DNA of 64,000 nt from Armatimonas rosea (GCF_014202505.1 NZ_JACHGW010000004.1:744001-808000); one strand, 5' to 3'; shown: positions 50,861 through 59,328, numbered from the stretch's first letter. Numbers and translations: made by a program. The notes: generated by a model not told the origin, from the letters alone.

Positions 50861-52039
50861 CTACTGCGCGTAGATGCTGCGCTTGCTGGCGACCAAGGCA
50901 CTGAGCGAGCACGCCAGCGCCAGTGGCAGGGCGTAGGCCACTCCAAAGAGCTCCAGCCCCAACACCGCGCAGGCGAGCGGCGCACGCGCGGCTCCCGCAA
51001 AGACTGCGACAAAGCCCAGCGCGGCAAAGAACCCGGTCGGCTGGCCCGTAACCGTGGCAAACGCAGCGCCAAGCGTCGCCCCGATGCAAAAGAGCGGGGT
51101 CACCTCACCGCCCTTGAAGCCCGTCCCCAGGGTCACGACCGTGAAGAGAAGCTTCAGCGCAAAGGCCCCGAGCACCACGCCCCCCGGAGAGAAGCTGCGC
51201 GTCAAGAGCGGCAACCCCAGCCCGAGATAGTCGCGTGTCCCCGTGGCGTAGGTCAGCCCGATCACCAGCAGCCCGCCCAGCGCCGGGCGGAGCCAGAAAA
51301 TGGGAAGCCGCCGCACGAGCGCCTGAACCCCGTGTAGCCCTTCCGTGAAGAGCCGACTTACCCCACCAAAGATACCGCCGGCGAGGACAACCCAGAGCAG
51401 GAGCGGCAGCGTGAGTGTCGGAAAGGGCGTCGCACTGGCGTAGACATGGTGGTGAATCCCCAGCCTCCGGCAGACAAAATCACCCACAAAGGCAGCGATC
51501 CCGCAGGGCAACAGCGCCTCGACGCGCGGCCTACCCGTGCGTGTCACCTCTAGGGCAAAGATCGTCCCCGCCCATGGTGTCCCAAAGACCGAGCCAAAGC
51601 CCCCACTCAGGCCGCAGAGCAAGAGCAGGCTCTGGTCGTCTGGAGGGAGCCGAAAGAGCCGCTGCGAGGCGCTTGCCACCGCCCCCCCAAGCTGGAGCGC
51701 CGTCCCCTCTCGGCCCGCCGACCCACCAAAGAGATGCGTAACAACCGTCGAGAGGAGAATGAGCGGTGCCATCCGAAAGGCCACGGGCTCGTCGGGCTCC
51801 TGAATGCGCGCCAAGAGGAGCTTAGTCCCCGCCTCCGTGCCGTTGCCGAGACGCTGGTAGAGAAGCGCGACCAGTGCCCCCGCCAAGGGAAGCCCGAATA
51901 AGAGAGCGGGGTGCGCGACACGAAAATCCGTGGCGGCGTAGAGTGCCTTGAGAAAGACCGCCGATGCCACTCCCGCAAGCCCCCCGACCCATGCCGCAAG
52001 CAGGCCCCACTTCCCTAGCCCTTTTAGTCGCGTCCGCAT
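50861..52039 (-). CDS. ClC-type chloride channel/antiporter, short form
   Basis: 392 residues, shorter than the usual 420-470 of bacterial ClCs. Filter-like elements are GGSAGREGTALQLGGAVASA (GREGT instead of GREGP; gating Glu111) and LGTGFKGGEVTPLFCIGATL (GGEVTP instead of GGIFAP). The first GSGIP motif appears absent. These changes are typical of the divergent YfeO/ion-channel-like ClC branch. It probably exchanges chloride or fluoride for protons; ion choice cannot be settled. TACAGT (plus-strand 52047-52052) and AGGAG precede the ATG. It is divergent from the glucarate dehydratase gene. Confidence 0.88.
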   Translation of the reverse strand: MRTRLKGLGKWGLLAAWVGGLAGVASAVFLKALYAATDFRVAHPALLFGLPLAGALVALLYQRLGNGTEAGTKLLLARIQEPDEPVAFRMAPLILLSTVVTHLFGGSAGREGTALQLGGAVASASQRLFRLPPDDQSLLLLCGLSGGFGSVFGTPWAGTIFALEVTRTGRPRVEALLPCGIAAFVGDFVCRRLGIHHHVYASATPFPTLTLPLLLWVVLAGGIFGGVSRLFTEGLHGVQALVRRLPIFWLRPALGGLLVIGLTYATGTRDYLGLGLPLLTRSFSPGGVVLGAFALKLLFTVVTLGTGFKGGEVTPLFCIGATLGAAFATVTGQPTGFFAALGFVAVFAGAARAPLACAVLGLELFGVAYALPLALACSLSALVASKRSIYAQ

Positions 52040-52046
52040 CTCTCCT

Positions 52047-52056
52047 ACTGTACACT
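52047..52056. promoter_or_regulatory. Overlapping divergent -10 boxes (ClC / glucarate dehydratase)
   Basis: ACTGTACACT contains TACAGT on the minus strand, 7 bases before the ClC start at 52039, and TACACT on the plus strand, 6 bases before the start at 52063. The two boxes overlap by two bases (52051-52052) and the start codons are only 23 bases apart. Confidence 0.55.
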
Positions 52057-52062
52057 ACAGGC

Positions 52063-53280
52063 ATGCAAATCCGTCACTTTCGCATCCACTCGTTTGCGAT
52101 CTCTGATCCCCCCCTTCGCTCGTCGTTTGGCCTCCATGCCCCGCTGGCGCTCCGTACCGTGATCGAGCTGGAGAGCGCCGACGGTGTGATCGGGATCGCC
52201 GAGACCCACGGCGGCTCTGGCCCCGCGGAGACCCTGGAGAGCCTGCGTCCCCAGGTGATCGGGCAGGATGCCTCCCAGCTCATGGCGTCGCTCACGGCGC
52301 TCCGAAGCCAGAGCAAGTACCGCACGGCGCTCTCGGCGCTGGAGGTCGCCGCGCTCGATCTGGTTGGCAAGACAGTCGGGTTGCCGGTGCACGCGCTCCT
52401 CGGAGGAAAGGTGCGTGAGGAGGTTCCGTTCTCGGCCTATGCCTTCTACAAGCACGCCTGGGGCGAGTCCAAGTACGGCGAGGCGCTCACCCCCGAGGGG
52501 CTGGTGACTCAAGTGCAGGAGCTCATCGCCGACTATGGCTTTGGCTCGGTGAAGCTGAAGGCGGGAGTGCTGGAGCCCGATCAGGAGATCGAGACGATTC
52601 GCCTGCTACGACAGACCCTGGGGCCGACCGTGCCGCTACGGATCGACCCCAACTGTGTCTGGAGCGTAGCGACATCGGTGCGGGTGGGCAAGGCGCTCCA
52701 AGCGGAGCTCAGCGACGGCGGCTACCTCGAGGACCCCGCCGAGGGCATGGCCGACATGGCCGCGGTGCGCGCCGGGCTCCTCGCGGAGGGAATCGACATG
52801 CCCCTCGCCAGCAACATGGCGGTCGTCTCCTTCGAGACTCTTGCGGAGGCGCACAAGACCGATGCCTGCCAAGTCGTGCTCGGGGACCACCACTACTGGG
52901 GCGGTCTGCGTGCGGTCGCCGCACTGGGCCGGGTCTGTGAGACCCTGGGGGTCGGGCTCTCGATGCACTCCAACAGCCACCTCGGGGTCTCGCTGATGGC
53001 CATGGCCCATGTCGCCGCCGCCACGCCGCAGCTGAGCTACGCCTGCGACACCCACTACCCCTGGCAGAGCGCCGATGAGGAGATTGTCGCCGAGGGCCGC
53101 ATCCCGATTGTCGGCGGCAATGTGCGTGTCTCCGATGCCCCCGGTCTCGGGGTGACCCTCAACTACGACACCCTCGCACGCCTCAAAGAGCGCTACGAAG
53201 CCAGCCCCATCCGTGCCCGCGACGATGTCGCCGAGATGCACCAGCACGTCGATCCCCACTGGCAGCGCCGCCGCTGGTAG
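52063..53280 (+). CDS. Glucarate dehydratase-like enolase-superfamily enzyme
   Basis: 405 residues from ATG at 52063. An enolase capping domain is followed by a barrel carrying SVKLKAGVLEPDQEIE (catalytic KxK), PLRIDPNCVWSVATSVRVGK (metal Asp), YLEDPAEGMADMAAV (metal Glu), LASNMAVVSFETLAEA and GLSMHSNSHLGVSLMAM (catalytic His). These match the glucarate dehydratase group, which converts D-glucarate to 5-keto-4-deoxyglucarate. TACACT at 52051-52056 lies 6 bases upstream; the in-frame extension back to 51964 is antisense to the ClC gene. The KdgD-like gene at 54476 could catalyse the next step. Confidence 0.88.
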   Translation: MQIRHFRIHSFAISDPPLRSSFGLHAPLALRTVIELESADGVIGIAETHGGSGPAETLESLRPQVIGQDASQLMASLTALRSQSKYRTALSALEVAALDLVGKTVGLPVHALLGGKVREEVPFSAYAFYKHAWGESKYGEALTPEGLVTQVQELIADYGFGSVKLKAGVLEPDQEIETIRLLRQTLGPTVPLRIDPNCVWSVATSVRVGKALQAELSDGGYLEDPAEGMADMAAVRAGLLAEGIDMPLASNMAVVSFETLAEAHKTDACQVVLGDHHYWGGLRAVAALGRVCETLGVGLSMHSNSHLGVSLMAMAHVAAATPQLSYACDTHYPWQSADEEIVAEGRIPIVGGNVRVSDAPGLGVTLNYDTLARLKERYEASPIRARDDVAEMHQHVDPHWQRRRW

Positions 53281-53420
53281 CGCCCCCATAAACGGGGGCG
53301 TCTTGCTGTCCTCGTGCCTCGGACACAAAGGCCTTCGGCCATCATTCGGTTCGGTATGGGCGGCACGCCCTTCGCAGCCGTAGGCTCTCCCGTCCCCTCG
53401 TTCCAATCGAGGGGAGTTGC
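53279..53420. repeat. Palindromic repeat family B, copy 4
   Basis: cgcccccataaacgggggcg opens the element and tcttgctgtcctcgtgcctc with ggacacaaaggccttcggcc follow, as in copy 1. The end (ctcgttccaatcgagggg) is a short hairpin. It lies between the glucarate dehydratase and PhyH genes, just before the PhyH start. Confidence 0.8.
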
Positions 53421-53454
53421 AGGAAATCGTCCCCACTCTGGCGAAGCAAGCCCC

Positions 53455-54321
53455 ATGGAAATGGAACCTGTGCTCACCGCCGAGGATCGGGCGTTTTTCG
53501 ATCAGTGGGGCTATCTCGTGGTCAAGAAAGTTGTGCCCAAAGAAAGCTGCGACGCGGTAATCGACGATATCTATCGCTTCCTTGAGATGCGCCCCGACGA
53601 TCCCGAGACGTGGTATCCGGTCAGGCGGCGCGGGTCGCTGGCGCACATCCACCAGACCCAGTCGCTCTGGGACAACCGGCAGAATCCCCGCCTCTACCAG
53701 ACCTTCGCCGATCTCTATGGCACGGAGAAGCTCTGGACCAGCCTGGACCGCGCCTGCTTCAAGCCGCCCCTCTCGGAGAGGCACCCGCACCACAACGACC
53801 AAGGATTCGTGCACTGGGACATGGACACCAGCACCCCGCCCGAGACCTGGCCGTTCTTTGTGCAAGCCGTCCTCTGCCTCACCGACACCACCGAGGAGAT
53901 GGGCGGCTTCTGCTGCATCCCCGGCTTCCACCGCAAGAACCTCGTCCGCTGGATCGCCGAGCAACCCGAGGGCCGCCATAGGTTCCAGCCCGATCTGACA
54001 CGCCTCCCGGAGGGCATGAAAGTCACCCCCATTCCCGCCGAGGCGGGCGATCTGGTGATCTGGGATGTCACCCTGGCCCACGGCAACGGCGCCAACCATG
54101 GAACTGCCCCCCGACTCTGTCAGTACGTGACACACTACCCCGCCAGTGACGATCCCGCACAGGCCGCGGAGCGAGTGGCGTGCTGGGGGGAGCGCACCGC
54201 CCCGCCATCCTGGGAGCGCGATATCCCCGAGCCCTACAAAGGCCGCGAGCGCCAGCAGCACCCCGAGCCCGCCACGCTGACAGAGCTAGGCAAAAAGCTC
54301 CTCGGGCTGGAGCGCTGGTAG
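53455..54321 (+). CDS. Phytanoyl-CoA dioxygenase (PhyH) family protein
   Basis: 288 residues from ATG at 53455. It opens LTAEDRAFFDQWGYLVVKKV, a PhyH start. The iron motif is HWD in QGFVHWDMDTSTPPETW and the distal His is in LVIWDVTLAHGNGANHGTAP, with PRLCQYVTHY near the end. QAVLCLTDTTEEMGGFCCIP and PGFH are family core. The 5' extension to 53314 lies in repeat B and is not expected to be coding. It sits between two glucarate-pathway genes; a role in sugar-acid metabolism is possible but unproven. No clear -10 box is seen. Confidence 0.9.
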   Translation: MEMEPVLTAEDRAFFDQWGYLVVKKVVPKESCDAVIDDIYRFLEMRPDDPETWYPVRRRGSLAHIHQTQSLWDNRQNPRLYQTFADLYGTEKLWTSLDRACFKPPLSERHPHHNDQGFVHWDMDTSTPPETWPFFVQAVLCLTDTTEEMGGFCCIPGFHRKNLVRWIAEQPEGRHRFQPDLTRLPEGMKVTPIPAEAGDLVIWDVTLAHGNGANHGTAPRLCQYVTHYPASDDPAQAAERVACWGERTAPPSWERDIPEPYKGRERQQHPEPATLTELGKKLLGLERW

Positions 54322-54324
54322 ACA

Positions 54325-54460
54325 CGGACAACAAGAGTGCCCTAAGAACAAGTCTTTGGGCTTGAGAGGGCTACGGCTGCCTTCGCAGCCAAGAGATTCC
54401 GTTGGGCACGAAGGTGCCCGTCGCCCTTTTAAGCCCGAGGACTCGTTCCTCGGGTCAATT
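54325..54460. repeat. Palindromic repeat family E, copy 2
   Basis: gccctaagaacaagtctttg with cttgagagggctacggctgc is answered by gggcacgaaggtgcccgtcg and aagcccgaggactcgttcct. The order matches copy 1 at 40690 with the centre rearranged. It ends 4 bases before the TAAAAT box of the next gene. Confidence 0.75.
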
Positions 54461-54475
54461 GGGTAAAATCAATTC

Positions 54476-55384
54476 ATGACCACGCCCGATGCGCTCCGCG
54501 CCCAGCTCTCCGGGGTGATCGCCTTTCCGGTGACACCCTTTCACGACGATCTCTCGCTCAACCTCGACGGCCTGCGCCACAACCTACAAGCCCTAAAGGA
54601 GGCTCCGATCTGCGCGGTGGTCGCCGGGGCGGGAACCGGGGAGTTCCACACGCTCTCGCCCGATGAGCTGCGCCAGGTGATCGAGGTGACGGTTGCGGAG
54701 CTGGGGGGGATCGTCCCCGTGCTGGCAGCGGCGGGGATCAGCACCGCGCTGGGGGTGCAGCTTGCACAGCAGGCAGTGGCGGCGGGCGTGGATGGCCTGC
54801 TTCTCTTTCCGGCCTACTACCCCACCACCGACGACGATGCCCTGCTGGAGTACTACAAGACCCTGGCGGCGGCGACACCGCTCGGGGTGCTGATCTACTC
54901 CCGCGATAGCTTTAATCCCTCGCCCGCCCTGGTGCAGCGCCTCGCCGACGCCATCCCCAATCTGATCGCCCTCAAAGACGGCCAAGGCGACACGCGGCGC
55001 TTGCAGCAGATCATGGACAAGGTCGGGGAGCGCCTGCTCTGGATCGGCGGCGCGGGCGATGACGCCGTGCCCAGCTACTACAGTATCGGGATTCGGACCT
55101 ACACGTCGAGTATCGCCAACCTCGATCCTGAGATCTCCCAGCTCCTCCATGTCTACGCCAGCACAGGCGACAGCGCCGCCCTTGCTGCCACGATGAAGCG
55201 CTATGTCCTGCCCCTCTACGCCTTCCGGGCACGGCGCAAGGGCTACGAGGTCTCGGTGATGAAGCGCCTGATGGACCAGATCGGGCTTGTCGGCGGTCCC
55301 GTGCGCCCGCCCCTCGCCGACCTGCGCCCCGCCGAGCTCACCGAGGTGGAACAAATGGCCCCGCTCTGGCGTTCAGAGCGCTAG
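54476..55384 (+). CDS. kdgD: 5-dehydro-4-deoxyglucarate dehydratase-like (DHDPS superfamily)
   Basis: 302 residues, class I aldolase barrel. GVIAFPVTPFHDDLSLNLDG opens the protein, VAGAGTGEFHTLSPDELRQV is the substrate loop, LIYSRDSFNPSPALVQRLAD carries the Tyr, and NLIALKDGQGDTRRLQQI holds the Schiff-base Lys at about 166. GAGTGEF and the LKDGxGD block distinguish KdgD from DapA. It should convert 5-keto-4-deoxyglucarate to 2-oxoglutarate semialdehyde, CO2 and water, directly after glucarate dehydratase. TAAAAT at 54464-54469 lies 6 bases before the ATG (leaderless). Confidence 0.85.
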   Translation: MTTPDALRAQLSGVIAFPVTPFHDDLSLNLDGLRHNLQALKEAPICAVVAGAGTGEFHTLSPDELRQVIEVTVAELGGIVPVLAAAGISTALGVQLAQQAVAAGVDGLLLFPAYYPTTDDDALLEYYKTLAAATPLGVLIYSRDSFNPSPALVQRLADAIPNLIALKDGQGDTRRLQQIMDKVGERLLWIGGAGDDAVPSYYSIGIRTYTSSIANLDPEISQLLHVYASTGDSAALAATMKRYVLPLYAFRARRKGYEVSVMKRLMDQIGLVGGPVRPPLADLRPAELTEVEQMAPLWRSER

Positions 55385-55411
55385 GAGCCCACCGGGCGAT
55401 AGAATAACAAC

Positions 55412-57226
55412 ATGGCACAGAACAATGGCGGTGCGCCCAAGGTAGTGGCGCTCCTTGCTTTCGTCGGGCTGCTGGGCGGGTCCTGGTGGCTGAATAAGAA
55501 AAATGTCGCGCCGGAGACGGGCACTGTCAGCGGCGGTCCCCTCACCCCTGCCGCGCCCGATGCTCTCCAACGCTACGGCTTCACCCTCACCGAGAGTGCC
55601 AAGAAACTGGGGATCGACTTCACCCACACCGCCCCCAAGCTCGACCCCAAGCTTGAGCCGATCCTTCCCCGAATCGCCGACATGGGTGCCGGTGTCGCGG
55701 TCTGTGACTACGACAAGGACGGCTGGCCCGATCTCTATGTCACCCGCTCGGGGGAGAACAGCAAGAACGCGCTCTACCACAACAAGGGCGATGGCACCTT
55801 CGAGGAGGTGGGCGAGAAGCTCGGAGTCGCGGATATCAACAAAGACGGTACCGGGACCAGCCAGGGCGCGCTCTGGGGGGACTTCGACGGCGACGGCTGG
55901 GAGGACCTGCTGGTCTACAAGTGGGGCCGCGCGGAGCTCTTTAAGAACGACGCGGGCAAGGGCTTCACCCAGATGACCGAGACCGCAAACCTCCCCAAGT
56001 GGATGAACGCCAACACCGCCACCCTGGTGGACTACGACAAAGACGGCAAGCTGGACATCCTGCTCTGTGGGTACTTCGACGAGGAGCACGACCTGTGGCA
56101 CCTGAAGACCACCAAGATCATGCCCGATGCCCTCAACTTTGCCACCAACGGCGCGCCCAAGCATCTTCTCCACAACGAGGGCAATTTCACCTTCCGCGAC
56201 ACGACCCAGGAGATGGGCATGACCATGCGCTCTTGGCTCCTCGCTGCGGTCGCGGCGGATCTTGTGGGCAGTGGCTACCCCGATCTCTTTCTGGCCTCGG
56301 ACTACGGCAAGCCCGAGATCTGGCGCAACAACGCCGGCAAGAGCTTCACCCAGATCGGGGAGGAGGCGGGGGTCCGCAAGCAGGCCAAGAGCGGCATGAA
56401 CGCCTCGCTGGGGGATATCTTCAACGATGGGCGCCTCTCGGTCTATATCTCCAATATCTGGGAAGACGGCCAAGTAATGCAGGGCAACAACCTCTGGGTG
56501 CCCAAGGAGAACCTCCCCAAGGGCAAGCTGGAGTACGAGAACCTCGCCGATGCCATGGGCGTGGAGAAGGGCGGCTGGAGCTTTGGGGCGCAGTTTGGCG
56601 ACCTCAACAACGATGGCTTCCAGGACCTCTACCTCACCAATGGCTACATCTCCGCCGACAAGACCCAGAGCTACTGGTACGATTACTCCACCATCACCCC
56701 CGCCAACGCCGAGATTGTCCGCGATGTCGTCAACTGGGTTCCCATGAAAGGGCGCAGCCTGTCAGGCTACCAGCAGAAGCGGGTCTGGCTCAACGATGGC
56801 GCGGGACGCTTCACCGAGGTGGCACAGGCCGTGGGTGCCACCGATCTCTACGATGGACGCGGGGTCGCCCTCGCCGATATCGACAACAACGGCACGCTCG
56901 ATGTGCTGGTCGCCAACCAGCGCGGCCCGCTGCTGGTCTACAAGAACCAAGCCGACTCCAAGAACCACTGGCTGACGCTCTCGTTGGAGGCAAAGGGCAG
57001 TGTAGTCGGGGCCGATGTGACGGTCTACTGGAAGGGCCACAAGCAGCGCCAGGTCGTGACCGGTGGGATGGGCTTCTGCGCCCAGAACGACCGCCGGCTC
57101 CACTTTGGGCTGGGCACAGATCCTGCCATCGAGAAGGTTGAAATCCGCTGGCCGAGCGGTAAACTATCCACAATCCCTGCACCGAAAGCAGACCAAATTC
57201 TTACCGTTAAAGAAAGCAATTCCTAA
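55412..57226 (+). CDS. FG-GAP/ASPIC-UnbV (CRTAC1) family protein
   Basis: 604 residues. An N-terminal hydrophobic segment (about 9-26, VVALLAFVGLLGGSWWLN) acts as a signal anchor. FG-GAP calcium motifs include DYDKDGWPDL, DFDGDGWEDL, DYDKDGKLDI, DLNNDGFQDL and DIDNNGTLDV. ASPIC/UnbV covers about 520-600 (GADVTVYWKGHKQRQVVTGG, RLHFGLGTDPAIEKVEIRWP). TAGAAT at 55400-55405 is 6 bases before the ATG. The RnfD-like gene follows after 4 bases, so the exported propeller is probably made together with a membrane redox-like protein. The ligand is unknown. Confidence 0.9.
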   Translation: MAQNNGGAPKVVALLAFVGLLGGSWWLNKKNVAPETGTVSGGPLTPAAPDALQRYGFTLTESAKKLGIDFTHTAPKLDPKLEPILPRIADMGAGVAVCDYDKDGWPDLYVTRSGENSKNALYHNKGDGTFEEVGEKLGVADINKDGTGTSQGALWGDFDGDGWEDLLVYKWGRAELFKNDAGKGFTQMTETANLPKWMNANTATLVDYDKDGKLDILLCGYFDEEHDLWHLKTTKIMPDALNFATNGAPKHLLHNEGNFTFRDTTQEMGMTMRSWLLAAVAADLVGSGYPDLFLASDYGKPEIWRNNAGKSFTQIGEEAGVRKQAKSGMNASLGDIFNDGRLSVYISNIWEDGQVMQGNNLWVPKENLPKGKLEYENLADAMGVEKGGWSFGAQFGDLNNDGFQDLYLTNGYISADKTQSYWYDYSTITPANAEIVRDVVNWVPMKGRSLSGYQQKRVWLNDGAGRFTEVAQAVGATDLYDGRGVALADIDNNGTLDVLVANQRGPLLVYKNQADSKNHWLTLSLEAKGSVVGADVTVYWKGHKQRQVVTGGMGFCAQNDRRLHFGLGTDPAIEKVEIRWPSGKLSTIPAPKADQILTVKESNS

Positions 57227-57230
57227 AGCC

Positions 57231-58091
57231 ATGACACCGGCACTCTCCTACAATGCCCCTGCCAAGCGGGGCTTTCAGATCGACAGCAAGTATGTCGCCC
57301 CTCTCCTCATCAGCTGTATTCTCCTCTTAGGCCACTTCACCACCGGCATGCTCGCCGACTGGCGCAAGACCGCGGTCTGTATTATTGTCAGCATCCTCAC
57401 CGAGGCCATCTTTGGCTACTTAACTCTCAAGAAGCTGCCGCACTTAGCGAGCGCCTATGTCTCGGGGATCTCCTGTGGGATTCTGGTGCGCTCGGTGGAG
57501 TGGTGGCCCTTTATTGTCGCCCCCGCCCTCTCAATCATCAGCAAGTACGTGATCCGCGTCGACGGCCGCCATATCTGGAACCCGTCGAACCTTGCCATCG
57601 TGTTGCTGCTGCTCGTGGCCCCTCAGTCGATGTACACGCTCTCGTTCCAGTTTGGCAACCATGTCTGGGCCGGAATCGTGATCTGGATCCTGGGCTCGGT
57701 GATTGTCTACCGGCTCAAGCGCTTCCATATCTGCTTCACCTACATCGCCAGCTTCGCACTCTTTGCCCTGCTCCGAGCCGCCCTGCACACCGACATGGCG
57801 TTTCTTCCTGCACTGAGCTTTGAGTTCGCGCCGCTGACCAGCGCGATGTACCAGCTCTTTGTCTTCTTCATGATCACCGACCCCAAGACCACGGTGCACT
57901 CCAAGAAGGGGCAGATGCTGGTAGCGTTCCTGGTCGCCGCGGCGGAGTTTGTCCTGCGTCAGTGGGGCAAGAACTGGAACATCCATATCGCCAGCCACGC
58001 GCCCTACTTCGCCCTAACCCTGATGGGCCCGGCAGCCAACCTGATCGAGATCTACAAGGCACGCCAGGCCAAGAAAGCAGCCAGCGCGTAG
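57231..58091 (+). CDS. RnfD/NqrB-like membrane protein
   Basis: 286 residues with about 8 membrane helices. KLPHLASAYVSGISCGILVR, DGRHIWNPSNLAIVLLLLVA and FFMITDPKTTVHSKKGQMLV match the RnfD/NqrB family. NqrB and RnfD carry FMN covalently on Thr of an SGAT motif; I do not find SGAT here, so covalent flavin binding is doubtful. No other Rnf or Nqr subunits are nearby. ATG at 57231 follows the upstream stop by 4 bases; the longer frame back to 57063 is a shadow. Confidence 0.8.
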   Translation: MTPALSYNAPAKRGFQIDSKYVAPLLISCILLLGHFTTGMLADWRKTAVCIIVSILTEAIFGYLTLKKLPHLASAYVSGISCGILVRSVEWWPFIVAPALSIISKYVIRVDGRHIWNPSNLAIVLLLLVAPQSMYTLSFQFGNHVWAGIVIWILGSVIVYRLKRFHICFTYIASFALFALLRAALHTDMAFLPALSFEFAPLTSAMYQLFVFFMITDPKTTVHSKKGQMLVAFLVAAAEFVLRQWGKNWNIHIASHAPYFALTLMGPAANLIEIYKARQAKKAASA

Positions 58092-58260
58092 GTTGCCATC
58101 TCTCCGGCTCGCTAGGGCTCTCCACCTCTCTTCCCCTATTGCTCGCAAGCTCGCGGGAAGAGAGGCGTACCTATCGTGGCAGGCTCGTCCCTCTTCCCGC
58201 GACGAAGGAGCAAAAGGGGAAGAGGGAAGCCGTCTCAGCGGCAGGGAGATGGCCCGAAGC
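58092..58260. repeat. Palindromic repeat family D, copy 2
   Basis: It runs from gttgccatctctccggctcg to cggcagggagatggc, with cctctcttcccctattgctc, gggaagagaggcg, cttcccgcgacgaaggagca and aaggggaagaggg between. It is the intergenic twin of the element inside the phosphoesterase gene (7034-7185) and separates two convergent genes. Confidence 0.85.
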
Positions 58261-58263
58261 GTC

Positions 58264-59052
58264 TCAACGGCCAAATAAAAAGAGGAGCACCTTGTCGAAG
58301 CGATCCGCCCACGATGCCTCGTTGTGCTGGGCACCGTCGAACTCCTGGTAGGCGAGGTCCGTCCCCTCTTTCCAGCCTTTGTCCTTGAGCGCGTCCCGTA
58401 GCAGGCGGGCATCGGGGAGGGCCGTGTCGCCCTCCGCGCTCCCGATATCCACCCAGAGCTTCAGAGGGAGCTTGCGTGTAACGGCCTTCAAGATCGCCTT
58501 CTCGTCCCACCAAACCGACGGTGACAGCACCGCGAGCTTGCCAAACACGTCGGGGCGCTGGAGCCCTACCCAGAGGGAGATCAGTCCCCCCAACGACGAG
58601 CCCCCCAGCGCGGTACTCGCGGCATCGGGCTTGGTGCGGTAGCTACGGTCGATAAAGGGCTTGAGGTCGTCGGTGAGGAGCTTGCTGTAGAGCTCGCCCT
58701 TGCCCCCACGACCGCGCTTGTCCCGGGTCGGGGTGTACTCTTCCAGGCGAGTCGCGCCGGTGTTGTAGATGCCCACGATAATCAGCGGCTCGATCTTGCC
58801 CTCTTTGATCAGCCGCTCCGCGGTCTCGTCCACGCGCCACTCCTGGCCGTAGATAAACGAGGTCGCGCCATCGAAGAGGTTCTGCCCATCGTGGAGGTAG
58901 AGCACGGGGTAGCGCCGGTCGGGGCTATCGTAGTACCCCGGCGGCAGGTAGACCAAGACCGTCCGGCGTGGCTTGAGGTGCGACGAAGCAAAGTCCGTGT
59001 GGAGCCGAAAGAGCCCTGTGCGCGTGTGCCGCTCGGGCAGCTCCTGCCTCAT
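58264..59052 (-). CDS. Putative esterase (enterochelin esterase/esterase D-like)
   Basis: 262 residues, alpha/beta hydrolase. VLVYLPPGYYDSPDRRYPVL and YLHDGQNLFDGATSFIYGQE are the oxyanion-hole strands. The nucleophile is in TALGGSSLGGLISLWVGLQR (GxSxG, Ser about 152), with the catalytic Asp/His probably in AEGD and FDGAQHNEASWADRF. There is no signal peptide from ATG 59052; an extension to 59136 is antisense-like and rejected. The gene starts 1 base after the stop of the small upstream gene, so it is coupled to it. The ester substrate is unknown. Confidence 0.88.
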   Translation of the reverse strand: MRQELPERHTRTGLFRLHTDFASSHLKPRRTVLVYLPPGYYDSPDRRYPVLYLHDGQNLFDGATSFIYGQEWRVDETAERLIKEGKIEPLIIVGIYNTGATRLEEYTPTRDKRGRGGKGELYSKLLTDDLKPFIDRSYRTKPDAASTALGGSSLGGLISLWVGLQRPDVFGKLAVLSPSVWWDEKAILKAVTRKLPLKLWVDIGSAEGDTALPDARLLRDALKDKGWKEGTDLAYQEFDGAQHNEASWADRFDKVLLFLFGR

Positions 59053-59053
59053 C

Positions 59054-59299
59054 TCAGCGACTGCCCAGCAGCCCCGCCTTGCGACTCTCCCCGCTCTCGG
59101 GCAGTGCCTCGCCCTCCACGGAGATCGCGGCGACATAGGCAGGGCGGATCAGGATGGTATTCTTCTCGCTCTCGTAGCGAATCGGGTCCACAGCCAAGGT
59201 CGCCCAGGCCGCCGCCTCCGCCGCTGCTGAATCAACGGCATCGAGTTCCCGGCGGAAGCTCCCCCCGGTGGTATGGTAACAAATCCGAAACTTAGGCAT
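59054..59299 (-). CDS. Small protein of unknown function upstream of esterase
   Basis: 81 residues starting MPKFRICYHTTGGSFRRELD, rich in Ala (AVDSAAAEAAAWATLAVDPI) and ending in a strand-like ILIRPAYVAAISV. No signal or membrane helix. TACACT (plus-strand 59305-59310) lies 5 bases before the ATG. It is translationally coupled to the esterase (TGAGATG). I recognise no family. Confidence 0.7.
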   Translation of the reverse strand: MPKFRICYHTTGGSFRRELDAVDSAAAEAAAWATLAVDPIRYESEKNTILIRPAYVAAISVEGEALPESGESRKAGLLGSR

Positions 59300-59328
59300 G
59301 GGCTAGTGTACCGTATTCCTAGAGAGAG

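Noticed and set aside
53314-53454. N-terminal extension of the PhyH gene
   Set aside because: It falls inside repeat B4 and the canonical PhyH N-terminus begins after 53455.
55412-57226. Possible fused copy of the gene at 2436
   Set aside because: Both have FG-GAP and ASPIC/UnbV modules, but lengths, N-termini and repeat spacing differ, so they are family members and not a recent duplication.
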